A stretch of 64,000 nucleotides of DNA from CAITYL01 sp041651315 (lineage in GTDB: Bacteria; Verrucomicrobiota; Lentisphaeria; Oligosphaerales; CAITYL01): the NCBI GenBank assembly GCA_041651315.1, contig JBAZJM010000002.1, positions 11,984 to 75,983 on the forward strand, written 5' to 3'. The notes below the pieces were generated by a model. The model worked only from the letters and a program-made list of their open reading frames with translations. It did not search any database and was not told the origin of the DNA. This document shows, one piece after another, positions 9,160 through 18,969 of this stretch. A program made the position numbers and the translations under genes. Each line of letters opens with the position of its first letter. Position 1 is the stretch's first letter.

Positions 9160-11391
9160 TCAAGGAAATCCTGAAGCCTGGTCAACGTCAAGACCGGTCG
9201 ATATCAATAATGAAAGATCCGAGTTTCTCATAGTCTCACGTTCATTTTTAACGGAGAATAGGAAAGCATCTGGATCACCAAAAAGAAAAACTTTTTTCTT
9301 TGCTCTAGTGATAGCTGTATAAACAAGATTTCTATATAGCATAATCCCGTACTGCATCGTCATCGGCATGATAACATAATCAAATTCCTGACCCTGACAA
9401 CGATGTGCAGTACAAGCATAAGCGACAGTCAACATCATCCTACATTCTTCAACACTAAATGTAAAGACCTTGTCAACATATCGAGGGACTGACGATTCCT
9501 GATCAAACCAGTTAAAAACTCGAACCTCAACTTCATCATCTTTTAGAGAGATTCTTTGAACTTTCCCAGTATCACCGTTGAAAATCATGCGGTCATAATC
9601 ATTCTTTATGATCATGACACGATCACCTTCATATAGATCTGAAGTCCCATGTTTTATGTAAGCAGCCCGTTTAGATGCGAATTCAGGATTAAGAACAGGC
9701 CGAAGGGATTTATTTAAGTTATTTACACCTAATTGTCCATCATATTTTGGAGCAATAAGCTGGAAATTCGAGCCCTTCTCTTTCATGAGAGCAGTAAGCT
9801 TACAAACTTCTTCAACAACCGCCTCAAGCGAATATCGCATGAAAACAAATTGTGATTTCTGACGAAACGATAGATCTATGTCAGAACCAGCAAGAATTTG
9901 ATGGGCGACTGAAATAATATCTGATTGATCTGATTGTCTATATATCCTCTTAAGGAAAACATGAGGAACATCAGGACAACTCAGGAGAGAATTTAAAACA
10001 TATCCAGCACCAACTGACGGTAACTGAGCAGCATCACCAACTAGGATAACAACAGTCGATGGAGTTAGAGCGGTCATTAATCGGTAGAAAGTCTCAGAAT
10101 CTACCATGCTCATTTCATCAACAATGATGGCATCAGCATAAAATTTATTGTTAGCCCCAAATTTCCAACCACCATCACGATTATAACCAAGAGCTCTATG
10201 AATTGTGGAAGCTACTTTGCCCGTCACTTGTGATAGACGCTTCGCAGCTATACCAGTTGGAGATAGAAGAAAATAATCAAGATTTTTCTTCTCGAATAAA
10301 TCAACAAATGCTGATACAAGGGTTGTTTTACCGGTTCCAGGATAACCAGAAATTACGCAAACACGAAATTTCTTTAGCATGAAGAAAGCATCTCTCTGTT
10401 CATCAGAGAGTTTAATATTTCTTCGTTCTTCGAATGATGAAAGAATTTCATCAAGATCCCCGAAAGAAGGGGCGCCGGATTTCAATAAATCTGATACATG
10501 TCTAGCTGCTTCCGATTCAAAAATCCAGTTATTTTTTAGGTATAACTTCGTTCCATTTGAAACTATAACACCGGATTTTTTGAGTTCGGTAAGACAAGTA
10601 TAATATGCAGATTCCGATAGATAATCTCCGTGAGAAAAAGATTCAAGACCTTGTCTAAAAAGTTTTTTAGTTTGATTAAATATATCTTCAGAAACAACGT
10701 AAGTATGACCGTCTGAACGAGAAAGTTCATCCATCGAGTATATAATTAAAGCAGAGACTCTCCTTAAATCATCTCTGCCGATCCCAAGTTTTTTGGCAAC
10801 TTGATCAGCTGTCGAAAAACCAATACCGGAACATTCATAGAGACAATAAGGATTAGCTTTAATGAGCTCTGTAGCTCGAGCCCCGAAGGTACTATAAACA
10901 GACCGAATCTGTGTACCATTGAGGCCAAAATCAGCTAAGAAAATTGATACTGTTCGTTGTTCAGATGATTTCTTCCATTCAGTCTGAATAGATTGTCTCT
11001 GTTGAGTGGTTAGAAAATCACATTCAGAAAGACGTTCAGGAGTGTTATCTAAGATAGAAACTAAATCGTCACCGAATGCTGTATAAAGTTTTCCAGCGGT
11101 AACCGGACCTATCGATTTAACATTATTGATAAGATAGGTCATGACGCCAGTTCTTCCTTTTTCAGGAATGATTTCACAAGCCGAAGCTGTGAACTGACGA
11201 CCATAAGTTGGATGATTTCCCCAAACACCACAAAATTTCGCCTTCACACCATTATCGAGTGTTATGTCAGGGAAAACACCATTAACAACGGCTTTTGAAT
11301 TACCTTTCTCGAGTATTACTCTGACAACGGTATATCCAGTTCCCTTATTGGCGAATAGGGTGCCACTAATTTTTCCTATAAGTTCTTCCAC
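9160..11391 (-). CDS. recD2: RecD2-like SF1B DNA helicase
   Basis: 743 residues. The N-terminal region has the RecD2 OB-like fold and helix-hairpin-helix modules (VKSIGPVTAGKLYTAFG, CSGIGFSTADQVAKKLGI). Walker A ISGYPGTGKTTL is at about 344-355, Walker B IIVDEMSMVD follows, and the C-terminal motif VAYACTAHRCQGQEFDYV with YTAITRAKKKVFLFG is typical of RecD. It unwinds 5'-3' and is likely involved in replication restart or recombination. GTG start at 11391. The full-length motif set suggests an active enzyme. Confidence 0.92.
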   Translation of the reverse strand: MEELIGKISGTLFANKGTGYTVVRVILEKGNSKAVVNGVFPDITLDNGVKAKFCGVWGNHPTYGRQFTASACEIIPEKGRTGVMTYLINNVKSIGPVTAGKLYTAFGDDLVSILDNTPERLSECDFLTTQQRQSIQTEWKKSSEQRTVSIFLADFGLNGTQIRSVYSTFGARATELIKANPYCLYECSGIGFSTADQVAKKLGIGRDDLRRVSALIIYSMDELSRSDGHTYVVSEDIFNQTKKLFRQGLESFSHGDYLSESAYYTCLTELKKSGVIVSNGTKLYLKNNWIFESEAARHVSDLLKSGAPSFGDLDEILSSFEERRNIKLSDEQRDAFFMLKKFRVCVISGYPGTGKTTLVSAFVDLFEKKNLDYFLLSPTGIAAKRLSQVTGKVASTIHRALGYNRDGGWKFGANNKFYADAIIVDEMSMVDSETFYRLMTALTPSTVVILVGDAAQLPSVGAGYVLNSLLSCPDVPHVFLKRIYRQSDQSDIISVAHQILAGSDIDLSFRQKSQFVFMRYSLEAVVEEVCKLTALMKEKGSNFQLIAPKYDGQLGVNNLNKSLRPVLNPEFASKRAAYIKHGTSDLYEGDRVMIIKNDYDRMIFNGDTGKVQRISLKDDEVEVRVFNWFDQESSVPRYVDKVFTFSVEECRMMLTVAYACTAHRCQGQEFDYVIMPMTMQYGIMLYRNLVYTAITRAKKKVFLFGDPDAFLFSVKNERETMRNSDLSLLISTGLDVDQASGFP

Positions 11392-11425
11392 TTGGAATAA
11401 ATTACACTAGAAAGTAGAAGATTAT

Positions 11426-12229
11426 TTAAGAAGGGATAGACATCAGATCCATAAGCTGTTGCTCTGATATAATAATAACCCCATTTTTCTTGGCGGACAT
11501 CATCTTCTTTGAAGTAGTATCAGTATCATTAGTAACGAGATATGTGGTTCCTTTAGAAACAGAATTTTGAACTGTTCCGCCAGCATCCATTATCATCTTT
11601 TGAACAGTTTTTCTCGGCTTTGAGAGATCACCAGTTATACATACTGATTTACCTTTAAGTGGACCATCAGAAACTTTCTTGACCTCCAAAACTTCCAACA
11701 AATCAAGAAGAAGTTCTTTTCTTTCTAAAATCCCTTCTTGAATTTGACGTGCAGTTTTCTCCCCAATATTTGGAACGGCAACTAATTCATCGAAGCCAGC
11801 TGATACAATTTTATCGGCAGTATCGAACCCGGCAGAGACAAGATCAGTTGCTGTAGAAAGACCGAAATTCGGAATGTTTATCGATGCAAGAATCAATTCA
11901 AGAGGAAGAGACTTATTTGAATGAAGTGCTGCATAACATTTATCTGCCATTTTACGGCCAGAACAGCAATCAGTCCAATCATCGATAGTTAAACGATAAA
12001 GGTCAGCGACCGAAGATACGTTCGGTAATTCGGCTAAAGCTTCAATCGTTGCATCACCAATATTTAAAAGTCCGAGATTCCTGATCCAGACTTTCAATGA
12101 TCCGATAAGTCTAGATGGACATGAAGTATTATTACAATATAAGAAATCACCGACAATAGCAGTTGGTCCTGAACATACAGGACAAAACTCAGGTATTTGA
12201 AAGAGATCAGGGCGAGAACCTTCTGTCAT
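11426..12229 (-). CDS. NAD+-dependent DNA ligase, C-terminal half (Zn finger, HhH, BRCT)
   Basis: 267 residues that align only with the last part of LigA. A four-Cys zinc finger (C16, C19, C32, C37) is followed by helix-hairpin-helix repeats (IGDATIEALAEL, IPNFGLSTATDLVSAG, VPNIGEKTARQIQEG) and a BRCT domain from about 192 (LKGKSVCITGDLSKPRKTV). The adenylation and OB domains are missing here but encoded on the plus strand at 14701-15834. The two chains presumably associate to form the ligase. A two-box promoter with exact spacing lies at 12237-12262. Confidence 0.9.
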   Translation of the reverse strand: MTEGSRPDLFQIPEFCPVCSGPTAIVGDFLYCNNTSCPSRLIGSLKVWIRNLGLLNIGDATIEALAELPNVSSVADLYRLTIDDWTDCCSGRKMADKCYAALHSNKSLPLELILASINIPNFGLSTATDLVSAGFDTADKIVSAGFDELVAVPNIGEKTARQIQEGILERKELLLDLLEVLEVKKVSDGPLKGKSVCITGDLSKPRKTVQKMIMDAGGTVQNSVSKGTTYLVTNDTDTTSKKMMSAKKNGVIIISEQQLMDLMSIPS

Positions 12230-12236
12230 AACAGAA

Positions 12237-12262
12237 GATACAAGACAAAACTCAGAATTTAC
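12237..12262 (-). promoter_or_regulatory. Two-box promoter-like element
   Basis: Reads GTAAATT-N13-TGTATC on the minus strand, 7 nt before the ATG at 12229. Box 1 directly follows the TAG stop of the upstream gene. Same layout and spacing as the elements at 58-64 kb. Confidence 0.6.
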
Positions 12263-12891
12263 TACTGCTGAGTTTGTTCTTCGTCCTCATCAACTTCTTC
12301 ATCTTCGTCAAAATCTTTGAGCTCTTCGTCATCACCTTCGAGATTCAATTCCGCTTCAAAATCTTCGTCAGGCTTTTGAAACTCAGCCGGAATCTCTGGA
12401 GGAGGGGCATTTTCAGGAACAGCATTATTCGGAGTCCCACCGAAAACCTGTTCTTGAACCATGGAACTCTTTCCTTCATGGAAAGCCTTCATGAATTCAC
12501 CCATCTCCCCACCGAGTGAGAGGACTTTTTCAGCAATCTTAGAAAGATCGTCGTTTTCTTTCCCAGTGAAATCTTGCTGAAGACGAGCAATCTTCGAATA
12601 TGTCATTGCCAAATCTTTTAGAATATCGGCAATATATGAATTAACTCGATACCACTCTGTATCTCGTGCGTCAGTGGGCGCAGGAGCTGGCGCAGCCTGA
12701 GGCGCAGGAGCTGGCGCAGCCTGAGGCGCAGGAGCTGGCGCAGCCTGAGGCGTACCGCCTTGATTACTCTGACCGTCGTCTGCTTCCCGAAATTTAGCAG
12801 CGATTTGAGCAAATCGTCCTTTCGGCTCTTTGAAAGAACCGCTAAGATTTGCTTCAACTCTAGCAGCAGTAATCTGAAAAGGAGTCGCCAT
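12262..12891 (-). CDS. Acidic protein with Ala-Pro linker repeats
   Basis: 209 residues. An N-terminal segment (ITAARVEANL) leads to a linker containing three copies of PQAAPAPA, encoded by three identical 24-bp repeats, then a helical region (~80-140) and a strongly acidic tail (GDDEELKDFDEDEEVDEDEE). The design resembles a scaffold, chaperone or SSB-like protein with an acidic tail, but no OB motif is visible. It starts from the divergent promoter region 12892-12959. Confidence 0.7.
   Translation of the reverse strand: MATPFQITAARVEANLSGSFKEPKGRFAQIAAKFREADDGQSNQGGTPQAAPAPAPQAAPAPAPQAAPAPAPTDARDTEWYRVNSYIADILKDLAMTYSKIARLQQDFTGKENDDLSKIAEKVLSLGGEMGEFMKAFHEGKSSMVQEQVFGGTPNNAVPENAPPPEIPAEFQKPDEDFEAELNLEGDDEELKDFDEDEEVDEDEEQTQQ
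12677..12748. repeat. Three perfect 24-bp tandem repeats
   Basis: Three back-to-back identical copies (12677-12700, 12701-12724, 12725-12748) beginning GGCGCAGGAGCTGG. They encode the Ala-Pro repeats of the acidic protein in frame, so copy number can change without a frameshift. Confidence 0.9.
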
Positions 12892-12926
12892 CTCTGATTA
12901 AGAGATAACAAAGGGCTAATCCGGAC

Positions 12927-12952
12927 GTAAATTACGTTCGATATCCCGTAGA
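12927..12952 (+). promoter_or_regulatory. Divergent promoter region, plus-strand element
   Basis: GTAAATT-N13-CGTAGA, followed by TATAAAT immediately before the ATG at 12960. It fits the two-box pattern with one mismatch in box 2. The short palindrome CGTAATTTACG here also faces the minus-strand gene at 12891. Confidence 0.45.
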
Positions 12953-12959
12953 TATAAAT

Positions 12960-14675
12960 ATGGAACAGATCGTAATCGAAGAAACGAATACTACAAACCG
13001 GGTGGCCGATATAATAATCGACACTTTAATTAGTCTAAATGTGACCCATTTTTTCGGAATCCCAGGGGGTCCAGTATCACCAATTTTTCACGCAACCTGG
13101 AAGCATCCGAAAGCTAGACTCATAGAATCACGGCAGGAGACAAGTGCCGCTTTTACAGCCATGGGATATCATAGAGCATGTGGGAATACTCCATGCGTCA
13201 TAGTCACTGCCGGTCCCGGAGCGACAAATGTTGTAACTGGAGTAGCTGCAGCTGCAGCTGAAAAAACTCCAATGATAGTTATCTCTGGAGATGTTTCTTG
13301 GGAAACTAGCGGTAAACGACTACTTCAAGATTCCGGACCTCAGGGGATAAATATCGACGCAATGTTTCAAGGGATAACGAGGACCATAATCAGAATCAGA
13401 CAAGCAAAATCAGCCTCAGCTCATATAGCCGAAGCTCTTCAAATAGCAACTAACCCAAAAAACCCGGGACCAGTCCTAGTCATTATTTCAATAGACAAAG
13501 CCTCGGAAAAAACTACCTCCCCAACCATTGTCGTAACCCCAGTTATTAAAATGAATGATCATGGGGTTGATATGGACTTGGTAAAACTAATTAGAGATAG
13601 ACTCATTAAAGCGGAACGCCCGTTACTTGTTTTCGGAGCTGGTTGCAGACCTTTTTGGCATCATCTCGAATGTCTCTTGTTTGAGTTCAAAATTCCATTT
13701 ATCACTACACCACGAGCAAAAGGCATAGTGAATGAAACTCATTCTTGCTCTCTAGGACACGGCGGATTAGCAGCCAGAGCATGGGCAAGAGAGTATACGA
13801 GACGTGGGGTTGATTTCGCTCTTGTCATTGGAACAGATCTAGATGATTGCTCAATTGGATCAACCAGTTATATTAAAGATGGTGGTGAATTAGTTCATAT
13901 CGATTGCAACGCATTAGTCTTCAACCGAAATTTACCAACATCATTAGGAATAGTTGCTGACATAGGAGTTTTCCTAAATCAACTAACTGTAGCTGTTCAA
14001 GATATTGAGGTATCACTTAAGCCAGAAATTGAAGAAATTAAAAATAATTCACCTTTCGATCACCAAAACTTTGAAAGTGATGGAAGCGCAATCATAACAC
14101 CATATCGAGCTTTGGCAGATCTGCAGCATGCTTGCCCAGACGCAAGATTTGTAACAGATATTGGAGAGCACATGCTATTTGCACTCCATTATTTAATAAC
14201 AACAAAGCCAGATAGATTTACGATCCATCTCGGTCTCGGAAGTATGGGATCGGGTATTTGTTCTTCCATAGGAATGGCGATAGGGGATCAGTCATCTAAA
14301 GTTATCTGTATATGCGGCGATGGCGGGATGCAAATGTCTGGAATGGAACTCATGGTAGCAAAAATGCAAAATCTACCAATATTGTTCGCAGTCTTCAACG
14401 ACTCTCGTTATAATATGGTGCATCACGGATTCAGTCAAGTCTATGGGGAAAATATTCCTGTCGAAACTCCACTTATCGATTTTCGAAATTGGGGACTATC
14501 AATGGGAATCAATGCTGAGCGAATAAATCATCCGGGCGATATAACAAGTAATATGATCGATTTACTTACAAAAGATGGCCCGGCAATTTTAGATATTAGA
14601 ATAGATCGTAATAAACGGGTTGTTGGAGGAGGAAGAAACGAAGTTCTTAAACAAATGAGTGAACCAGTCAAGTAA
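12960..14675 (+). CDS. Thiamine-diphosphate-dependent enzyme (acetolactate-synthase-like)
   Basis: 571 residues with the three-domain layout of the ALS/POX family. The N-terminal Pyr domain has IPGGPVSPIF and the catalytic Glu in ESRQETSAAF (E60). The C-terminal PP domain has the ThDP/Mg motif GDGGMQMSG (G453-D454-G455) ending with NDSRYNMV. Such enzymes join or cleave 2-oxo acids; the exact substrate cannot be read from sequence. No ALS regulatory subunit is nearby. Finding it in a replication region, beside a ligase gene, is unusual for a phage. It may be an auxiliary metabolic gene or may make a precursor for DNA or surface modification. Confidence 0.82.
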   Translation: MEQIVIEETNTTNRVADIIIDTLISLNVTHFFGIPGGPVSPIFHATWKHPKARLIESRQETSAAFTAMGYHRACGNTPCVIVTAGPGATNVVTGVAAAAAEKTPMIVISGDVSWETSGKRLLQDSGPQGINIDAMFQGITRTIIRIRQAKSASAHIAEALQIATNPKNPGPVLVIISIDKASEKTTSPTIVVTPVIKMNDHGVDMDLVKLIRDRLIKAERPLLVFGAGCRPFWHHLECLLFEFKIPFITTPRAKGIVNETHSCSLGHGGLAARAWAREYTRRGVDFALVIGTDLDDCSIGSTSYIKDGGELVHIDCNALVFNRNLPTSLGIVADIGVFLNQLTVAVQDIEVSLKPEIEEIKNNSPFDHQNFESDGSAIITPYRALADLQHACPDARFVTDIGEHMLFALHYLITTKPDRFTIHLGLGSMGSGICSSIGMAIGDQSSKVICICGDGGMQMSGMELMVAKMQNLPILFAVFNDSRYNMVHHGFSQVYGENIPVETPLIDFRNWGLSMGINAERINHPGDITSNMIDLLTKDGPAILDIRIDRNKRVVGGGRNEVLKQMSEPVK

Positions 14676-14700
14676 ACTCACGCCTTGTAAGATCAGTATT

Positions 14701-15834
14701 ATGGAACTATTAGAGATAGACGACCTCGAAAAAGAAGAGGCGGAGCTGAGAGAAGCCAGACTGGCATATTATAATCTTACTCCGATAATGTCAGATCCTG
14801 AGTACGATGCACGCCTCGAAAGACTAAAGCGACTAAAGCCAGGAAGTTTCGAAGTCGAAGTCGTTGGAGCTGAAGTTCCAAAACTTTCTGTTTGGGAAAA
14901 AGTAGAGCACAAGATCCCGATGGGGTCATTGTCAAAAGTAAACAGTGAAAAAGAATTTCGCGAGTGGGCAACAGAAGTCATTGGAGATGATGACGGCCCG
15001 AAAGCTTTCTTATTTACGCATAAAATTGACGGGTCGAGTATGGAACTCGTCTACGAAGCTGGGGAATTAGTAAGATGCGTTACTAGAGGGAATGGGACAA
15101 TCGGTGAAAACGTAACTGATAATGTCTCTCGAATACCGAACATTCCAAAATCGATTGTTATATCTAGTGAAGAAGTGACGGTTCGAGGTGAAGTCGTCAT
15201 GTTAAAGCAAGTTTTTCAGGAGAAATACTCCGAAAACTATGCTAATCCTCGAAATACTGCAGCAGGAAAAATCAGAGATAAGAAAACAGACGGTAGAGAC
15301 TGCGTTAATCTGATCTTCCTTGCATATACACTAGTATCTGCTACTGCACCGAAAACAGAAGAAAAATGTTTCCGAGTTTTACAGAAGCTAGAATTTCAAG
15401 TACCAGATTACGGAACCGGGAGCATAGACGATGCAGTCGAATGGCACAAAGCACTTGCAGATTATAAACGAGAAATAAATCCGTATGAAATGGATGGAAC
15501 AGTAATAAGAATAAACGACATTAAAGCACAAGAAGAACTCGGTGATTTAGGTATGAGACCAAGAGGTCAAATTGCCTATAAATTTGATCCGATAATGGGA
15601 ATCACTAAAGTGATCGACATTAAATGGCAAGTCGGAAATTCCGGTCGAATAACACCGGTAGCTTCTGTTGAACCAATAGAAGTTGGTGGAGTAACAATAA
15701 CTAGTATTTCACTTCACAACTTAGCGATGTTTAAAGAATTGGCTTTATTCCAGGGATGTCGCGTCTTAGTTAGTAGAAGAAACGATGTCATCCCATATAT
15801 TGAGCAGAATCTTGATGCTAAAGAAGCTGCCTAG
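14701..15834 (+). CDS. NAD+-dependent DNA ligase, N-terminal half (adenylation + OB)
   Basis: 377 residues covering LigA domain Ia (YYNLTPIMSDPEYDARLERL), the nucleotidyltransferase domain with the adenylated Lys in HKIDGSSMEL (K108), RGNGTIGENVT, RGEV, NPRNTAAGKIR, and the OB fold ending SRRNDVIPYIE. It stops exactly where the zinc finger would begin; that part is encoded on the opposite strand at 11426-12229. Start ATG 14701 fits domain Ia; an upstream ATG at 14659 would overlap the previous gene. Phage T5 also splits its NAD+ ligase, as I recall, but with adjacent genes. Confidence 0.9.
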   Translation: MELLEIDDLEKEEAELREARLAYYNLTPIMSDPEYDARLERLKRLKPGSFEVEVVGAEVPKLSVWEKVEHKIPMGSLSKVNSEKEFREWATEVIGDDDGPKAFLFTHKIDGSSMELVYEAGELVRCVTRGNGTIGENVTDNVSRIPNIPKSIVISSEEVTVRGEVVMLKQVFQEKYSENYANPRNTAAGKIRDKKTDGRDCVNLIFLAYTLVSATAPKTEEKCFRVLQKLEFQVPDYGTGSIDDAVEWHKALADYKREINPYEMDGTVIRINDIKAQEELGDLGMRPRGQIAYKFDPIMGITKVIDIKWQVGNSGRITPVASVEPIEVGGVTITSISLHNLAMFKELALFQGCRVLVSRRNDVIPYIEQNLDAKEAA

Positions 15835-16120
15835 TACGAAGTATCGATGTAATTCTTGAACTAAATGATAAATTTCCTCCAGAATTCATTAAATTCTGGA
15901 TAGTTATAGTCCATGACTTTGGTCGTTCATCCTCAGTATTGGGAATGAAAGCAGACCATCCACGTCTCGGTACTCGAGGAGGATTGTGGTTATAACCAGG
16001 ATCGTCTGCTGATATGAAAACATGCGTCGGATTATCCTTGGCAAAATTTTCCATATCAGCAGTCAACTCTGATATGTTTTCAAAATCGGTAGGGAGTGGA
16101 GAATTATCTTTATCTGTCAC
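15818..16120 (-). CDS. Unknown protein, 100 aa
   Basis: Not recognised. The middle contains HVFISADDPGYNHNPPRVPRRGW, rich in Pro, His and aromatic residues. Its 3' end overlaps the convergent ligase gene by 17 nt. It lies just downstream of the ribonucleotide reductase gene on the same strand but is preceded there by a short gap with a TGTAAT motif. Confidence 0.55.
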   Translation of the reverse strand: MTDKDNSPLPTDFENISELTADMENFAKDNPTHVFISADDPGYNHNPPRVPRRGWSAFIPNTEDERPKSWTITIQNLMNSGGNLSFSSRITSILRTRQLL

Positions 16121-16140
16121 AAATCACATTACAACAGATA

Positions 16141-18969
16141 TTAACTACAGCCGGTACTAACTCCACAGGTACCACATAAATAACAAGTACCAACTCTACG
16201 AGTGATGGCACCGCAATTCATACAAGGCGGTGCATCACTACTCATTGCCGGTGAAGCAGAATCCATAACTGACGGAATCGATGAAGGAGGAGGAAGAGAT
16301 TCGATTGAGACAGCACGCGTCTTAATCTTATCAGCCATCCCAGAGTTCTCCCCGCCAAAATAACGGATATCCAAGAACTTAAATATGTAATCATATATAC
16401 TATCAGCAAATCGAATCTCAGGATTATCCGTCATCCCGGCAGGTTCAAAACGCTGATGAATGAAACTCTTGATCATAACTGGAAGTGGAGTACCATGTTG
16501 AAGAGCTATGCTCATCATCATAGTAAAACCATCAAGAAGACCACCAAGAGTTGATCCATTCTTACCAAGACGTACAAAAACTTCTCCCGGTGTTCCATCG
16601 TCATATTCATTTACCATCAAGTATGCTTTATGGCCACCGATGTTAAACTTGTGCCTGAAGCCCTTAACATCTCTCGGGAGACGACGACGCTTTAGAATAG
16701 GGACCTCAATGGGAACTTCACGAATAACTTCACGAATCCCAGTCTTTGCTTCTTCATCATCTCTACTCTTCGTCTTCAATGGCTGAGATTTTTTACAACC
16801 ATCTCGGTAAAGAGCGATGCATTTCAGACCGAGTTTCCAACCTTCGTAATAGAGATCCGCAATGTCTTCAACAGTTGCATTACTCTTAAGGTTAACCGTC
16901 TTGCTTTGAGCACAAGTAATGAGTGGTTGTATGGCAGCCATCATCTTCAAATGACCGATGGGTGTAACACAACGCCCAGAGAGCATAGAAGGCATGGCAC
17001 ATTCGAAAACTGGAAGATGCTCAGCCTTCAAAAATGGAGCACCTTCAATATCATCATTTTCAGTTAGAAAATTCGAAATTCCAGAAACTTCGTCTTCTGA
17101 GTATCCGAGATTATGAAGCGCCGTCTTAACCGCTCCACTAACTAATTTCATAGATCCGCCACCAACAAGTGACTTGTATGAAACTAATGAGAAAGCCGGT
17201 TCAATTCCGGTGGTATCCATACCCATAAGGAATGAGATGGTCCCAAGAGGAGCTTGAAGTGTTGCTTGAGAGATCGAGTATCCGTGTTTCTCACCAAGCT
17301 TTATGACTTCGTCCCAAGCTTTTTCAGATGTACTAAGAACATCATCACCAAGTGGATCTTTAACGACACCCCAACGTTTCAGAACATTCTTATTCGCTTC
17401 TCGGTGCATTTTCATGACACCAAGCATCGGTTCTTTGTTCTTTTCGAATTCTGCGAATGGAGAAGTTCTGGCTGCTAGTTTAGCAGCTACGGTATAAGCA
17501 TTAGCAGTCATAAGACTAGCTAATCGCGCTGCAACTACGCGACCTTCATCAGAATCATAAGCAAGGCCAAGATTCATGAGAAGCGCGCCAAGATTTCCAT
17601 AATTCAAACCGATAGGACGAAGAGCTAGTGAATTCTTCGTAATAGCGGGAGTAGGATACTCAGCTTTGGCAATGATAGCATTTTGCGCAGTAACGAAAAT
17701 TCGAATAGCATGCTCAAAACGCTTCACATTGAGAGTACGACCATCAAAAAATCTCGTTAAGTTCAAAGCACAAAGGTTGCAGGCGGTGTTGTCTATATGA
17801 AGAAATTCTGCGCAAGGATTACTTGAACGAATTCTTCCGGAATTCGGAGTTGTGTGCCATTTGTTGATCGTGTCCGAGTATTGGACGCCGGGATCACCAC
17901 AGAACCATGCAGCTTTAGCGATTTCAAGCCAAACGTCTTTAGCTTTATAGGTTCCAACAATTGAACCAGTAATTCGTGCTTTAGTCTCCCAAGAACGATC
18001 ATCAGTGACAGCTCTCATGAATTCGTCTGAGATACTAACTGAATGATTAGCGTTCTGGAATGAAACCCATTTATAAGCAGAGTTCGGATCATCATAGCTT
18101 GCGCTATAACCAATATCAATCAAATCATGAGCGCGTTTCTCTTCAACGGCTTTACATGTAATGAAACCAGGGCGGCCGTCTTTCGTTTTAATAATATCAG
18201 GATGATCAATATCAATTACTACGATCTTCGCAGCGTTACGAGTACTGCCACCGCTCTTCATCACTTTGGCGCCCTTATCGCATTCCTCCATGAATCCGAG
18301 AGGGCCGCAAACATAGGCTCCCGACGAGAGTTTCTCGTAGGAAGATCTGAGTGACGAAAAATTCGCACCAGAACCAGAACCACCAGCAAAAATGATTTTC
18401 TCTGATTTTTGAAATTCAGAAATAGATTCTAAAGAATCACCGACACCAGAGATGAAGCAAGCAGACGCAGCTTGTCGACGACCAGGAACGCCCAGATTAA
18501 ACCAAACAGGAGAATTGAAAGCACCGAGCTGGTGAAGAAGAGCATAGATGAGCTCTTGTTCATAAATATCAGCGTCTTTTTGTGATTCAAAATAACCCTG
18601 ATCAAAAGCCCACTTCGTTAATGTTGAAGCAACTCTCGAAAAAACTTGTCTAACAGAATTTTCACGAACATTATCGATCATTCGGAAATATTTGTCAGCG
18701 ACAATATTTATCGTAGTTTCAGTCCACCATGCAGGAACTTCGATTCCTTTACATTCGAACACAATGGTTCCATCCGGCCGAGCAATGACAGCATCAACTA
18801 TTTTCCATTCAATATCATCGAATGGATGAACGCCGTCTTTCGTGAAAACTCGAGACCAACGTCCAATCTCACGACCCTCTTTGGCCATGCCAGCAACACT
18901 TTCAAGAGTCTTGACTCCAGGGGAAATTTCAACGGGTGATAGAGGGTCAGCTACGGCCGCGCTTGTCAT
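16141..18969 (-). CDS. nrdJ: Class II (adenosylcobalamin-dependent) ribonucleotide reductase
   Basis: 942 residues. Hallmarks include QAASACFISGVGDS, GSGSGANFSSLR, the active-site region NPCAEFLHIDNTACNLCALNL (radical Cys in NPCAE near residue 384), and GLNYGNLGALLMNLGL. The C-terminus ends in a Cys-rich redox tail (CMNCGA ... CYLCGTCG). It makes dNDP/dNTP from ribonucleotides using B12, without oxygen, so phage DNA synthesis can proceed under aerobic or anaerobic conditions if the host supplies cobalamin. Its stop side abuts the small gene 15818-16120. Its start overlaps the delta-subunit gene by 23 nt. Confidence 0.92.
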   Translation of the reverse strand: MTSAAVADPLSPVEISPGVKTLESVAGMAKEGREIGRWSRVFTKDGVHPFDDIEWKIVDAVIARPDGTIVFECKGIEVPAWWTETTINIVADKYFRMIDNVRENSVRQVFSRVASTLTKWAFDQGYFESQKDADIYEQELIYALLHQLGAFNSPVWFNLGVPGRRQAASACFISGVGDSLESISEFQKSEKIIFAGGSGSGANFSSLRSSYEKLSSGAYVCGPLGFMEECDKGAKVMKSGGSTRNAAKIVVIDIDHPDIIKTKDGRPGFITCKAVEEKRAHDLIDIGYSASYDDPNSAYKWVSFQNANHSVSISDEFMRAVTDDRSWETKARITGSIVGTYKAKDVWLEIAKAAWFCGDPGVQYSDTINKWHTTPNSGRIRSSNPCAEFLHIDNTACNLCALNLTRFFDGRTLNVKRFEHAIRIFVTAQNAIIAKAEYPTPAITKNSLALRPIGLNYGNLGALLMNLGLAYDSDEGRVVAARLASLMTANAYTVAAKLAARTSPFAEFEKNKEPMLGVMKMHREANKNVLKRWGVVKDPLGDDVLSTSEKAWDEVIKLGEKHGYSISQATLQAPLGTISFLMGMDTTGIEPAFSLVSYKSLVGGGSMKLVSGAVKTALHNLGYSEDEVSGISNFLTENDDIEGAPFLKAEHLPVFECAMPSMLSGRCVTPIGHLKMMAAIQPLITCAQSKTVNLKSNATVEDIADLYYEGWKLGLKCIALYRDGCKKSQPLKTKSRDDEEAKTGIREVIREVPIEVPILKRRRLPRDVKGFRHKFNIGGHKAYLMVNEYDDGTPGEVFVRLGKNGSTLGGLLDGFTMMMSIALQHGTPLPVMIKSFIHQRFEPAGMTDNPEIRFADSIYDYIFKFLDIRYFGGENSGMADKIKTRAVSIESLPPPSSIPSVMDSASPAMSSDAPPCMNCGAITRRVGTCYLCGTCGVSTGCS

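Noticed and set aside
12677..12748. 24-bp repeats as a CRISPR or iteron array
   Set aside because: Direct tandem copies without spacers, in frame within a coding region, encoding Ala-Pro repeats.
14659..14700. Upstream start for the ligase N-half
   Set aside because: Overlaps the end of the ThDP gene and adds residues not seen in LigA domain Ia.
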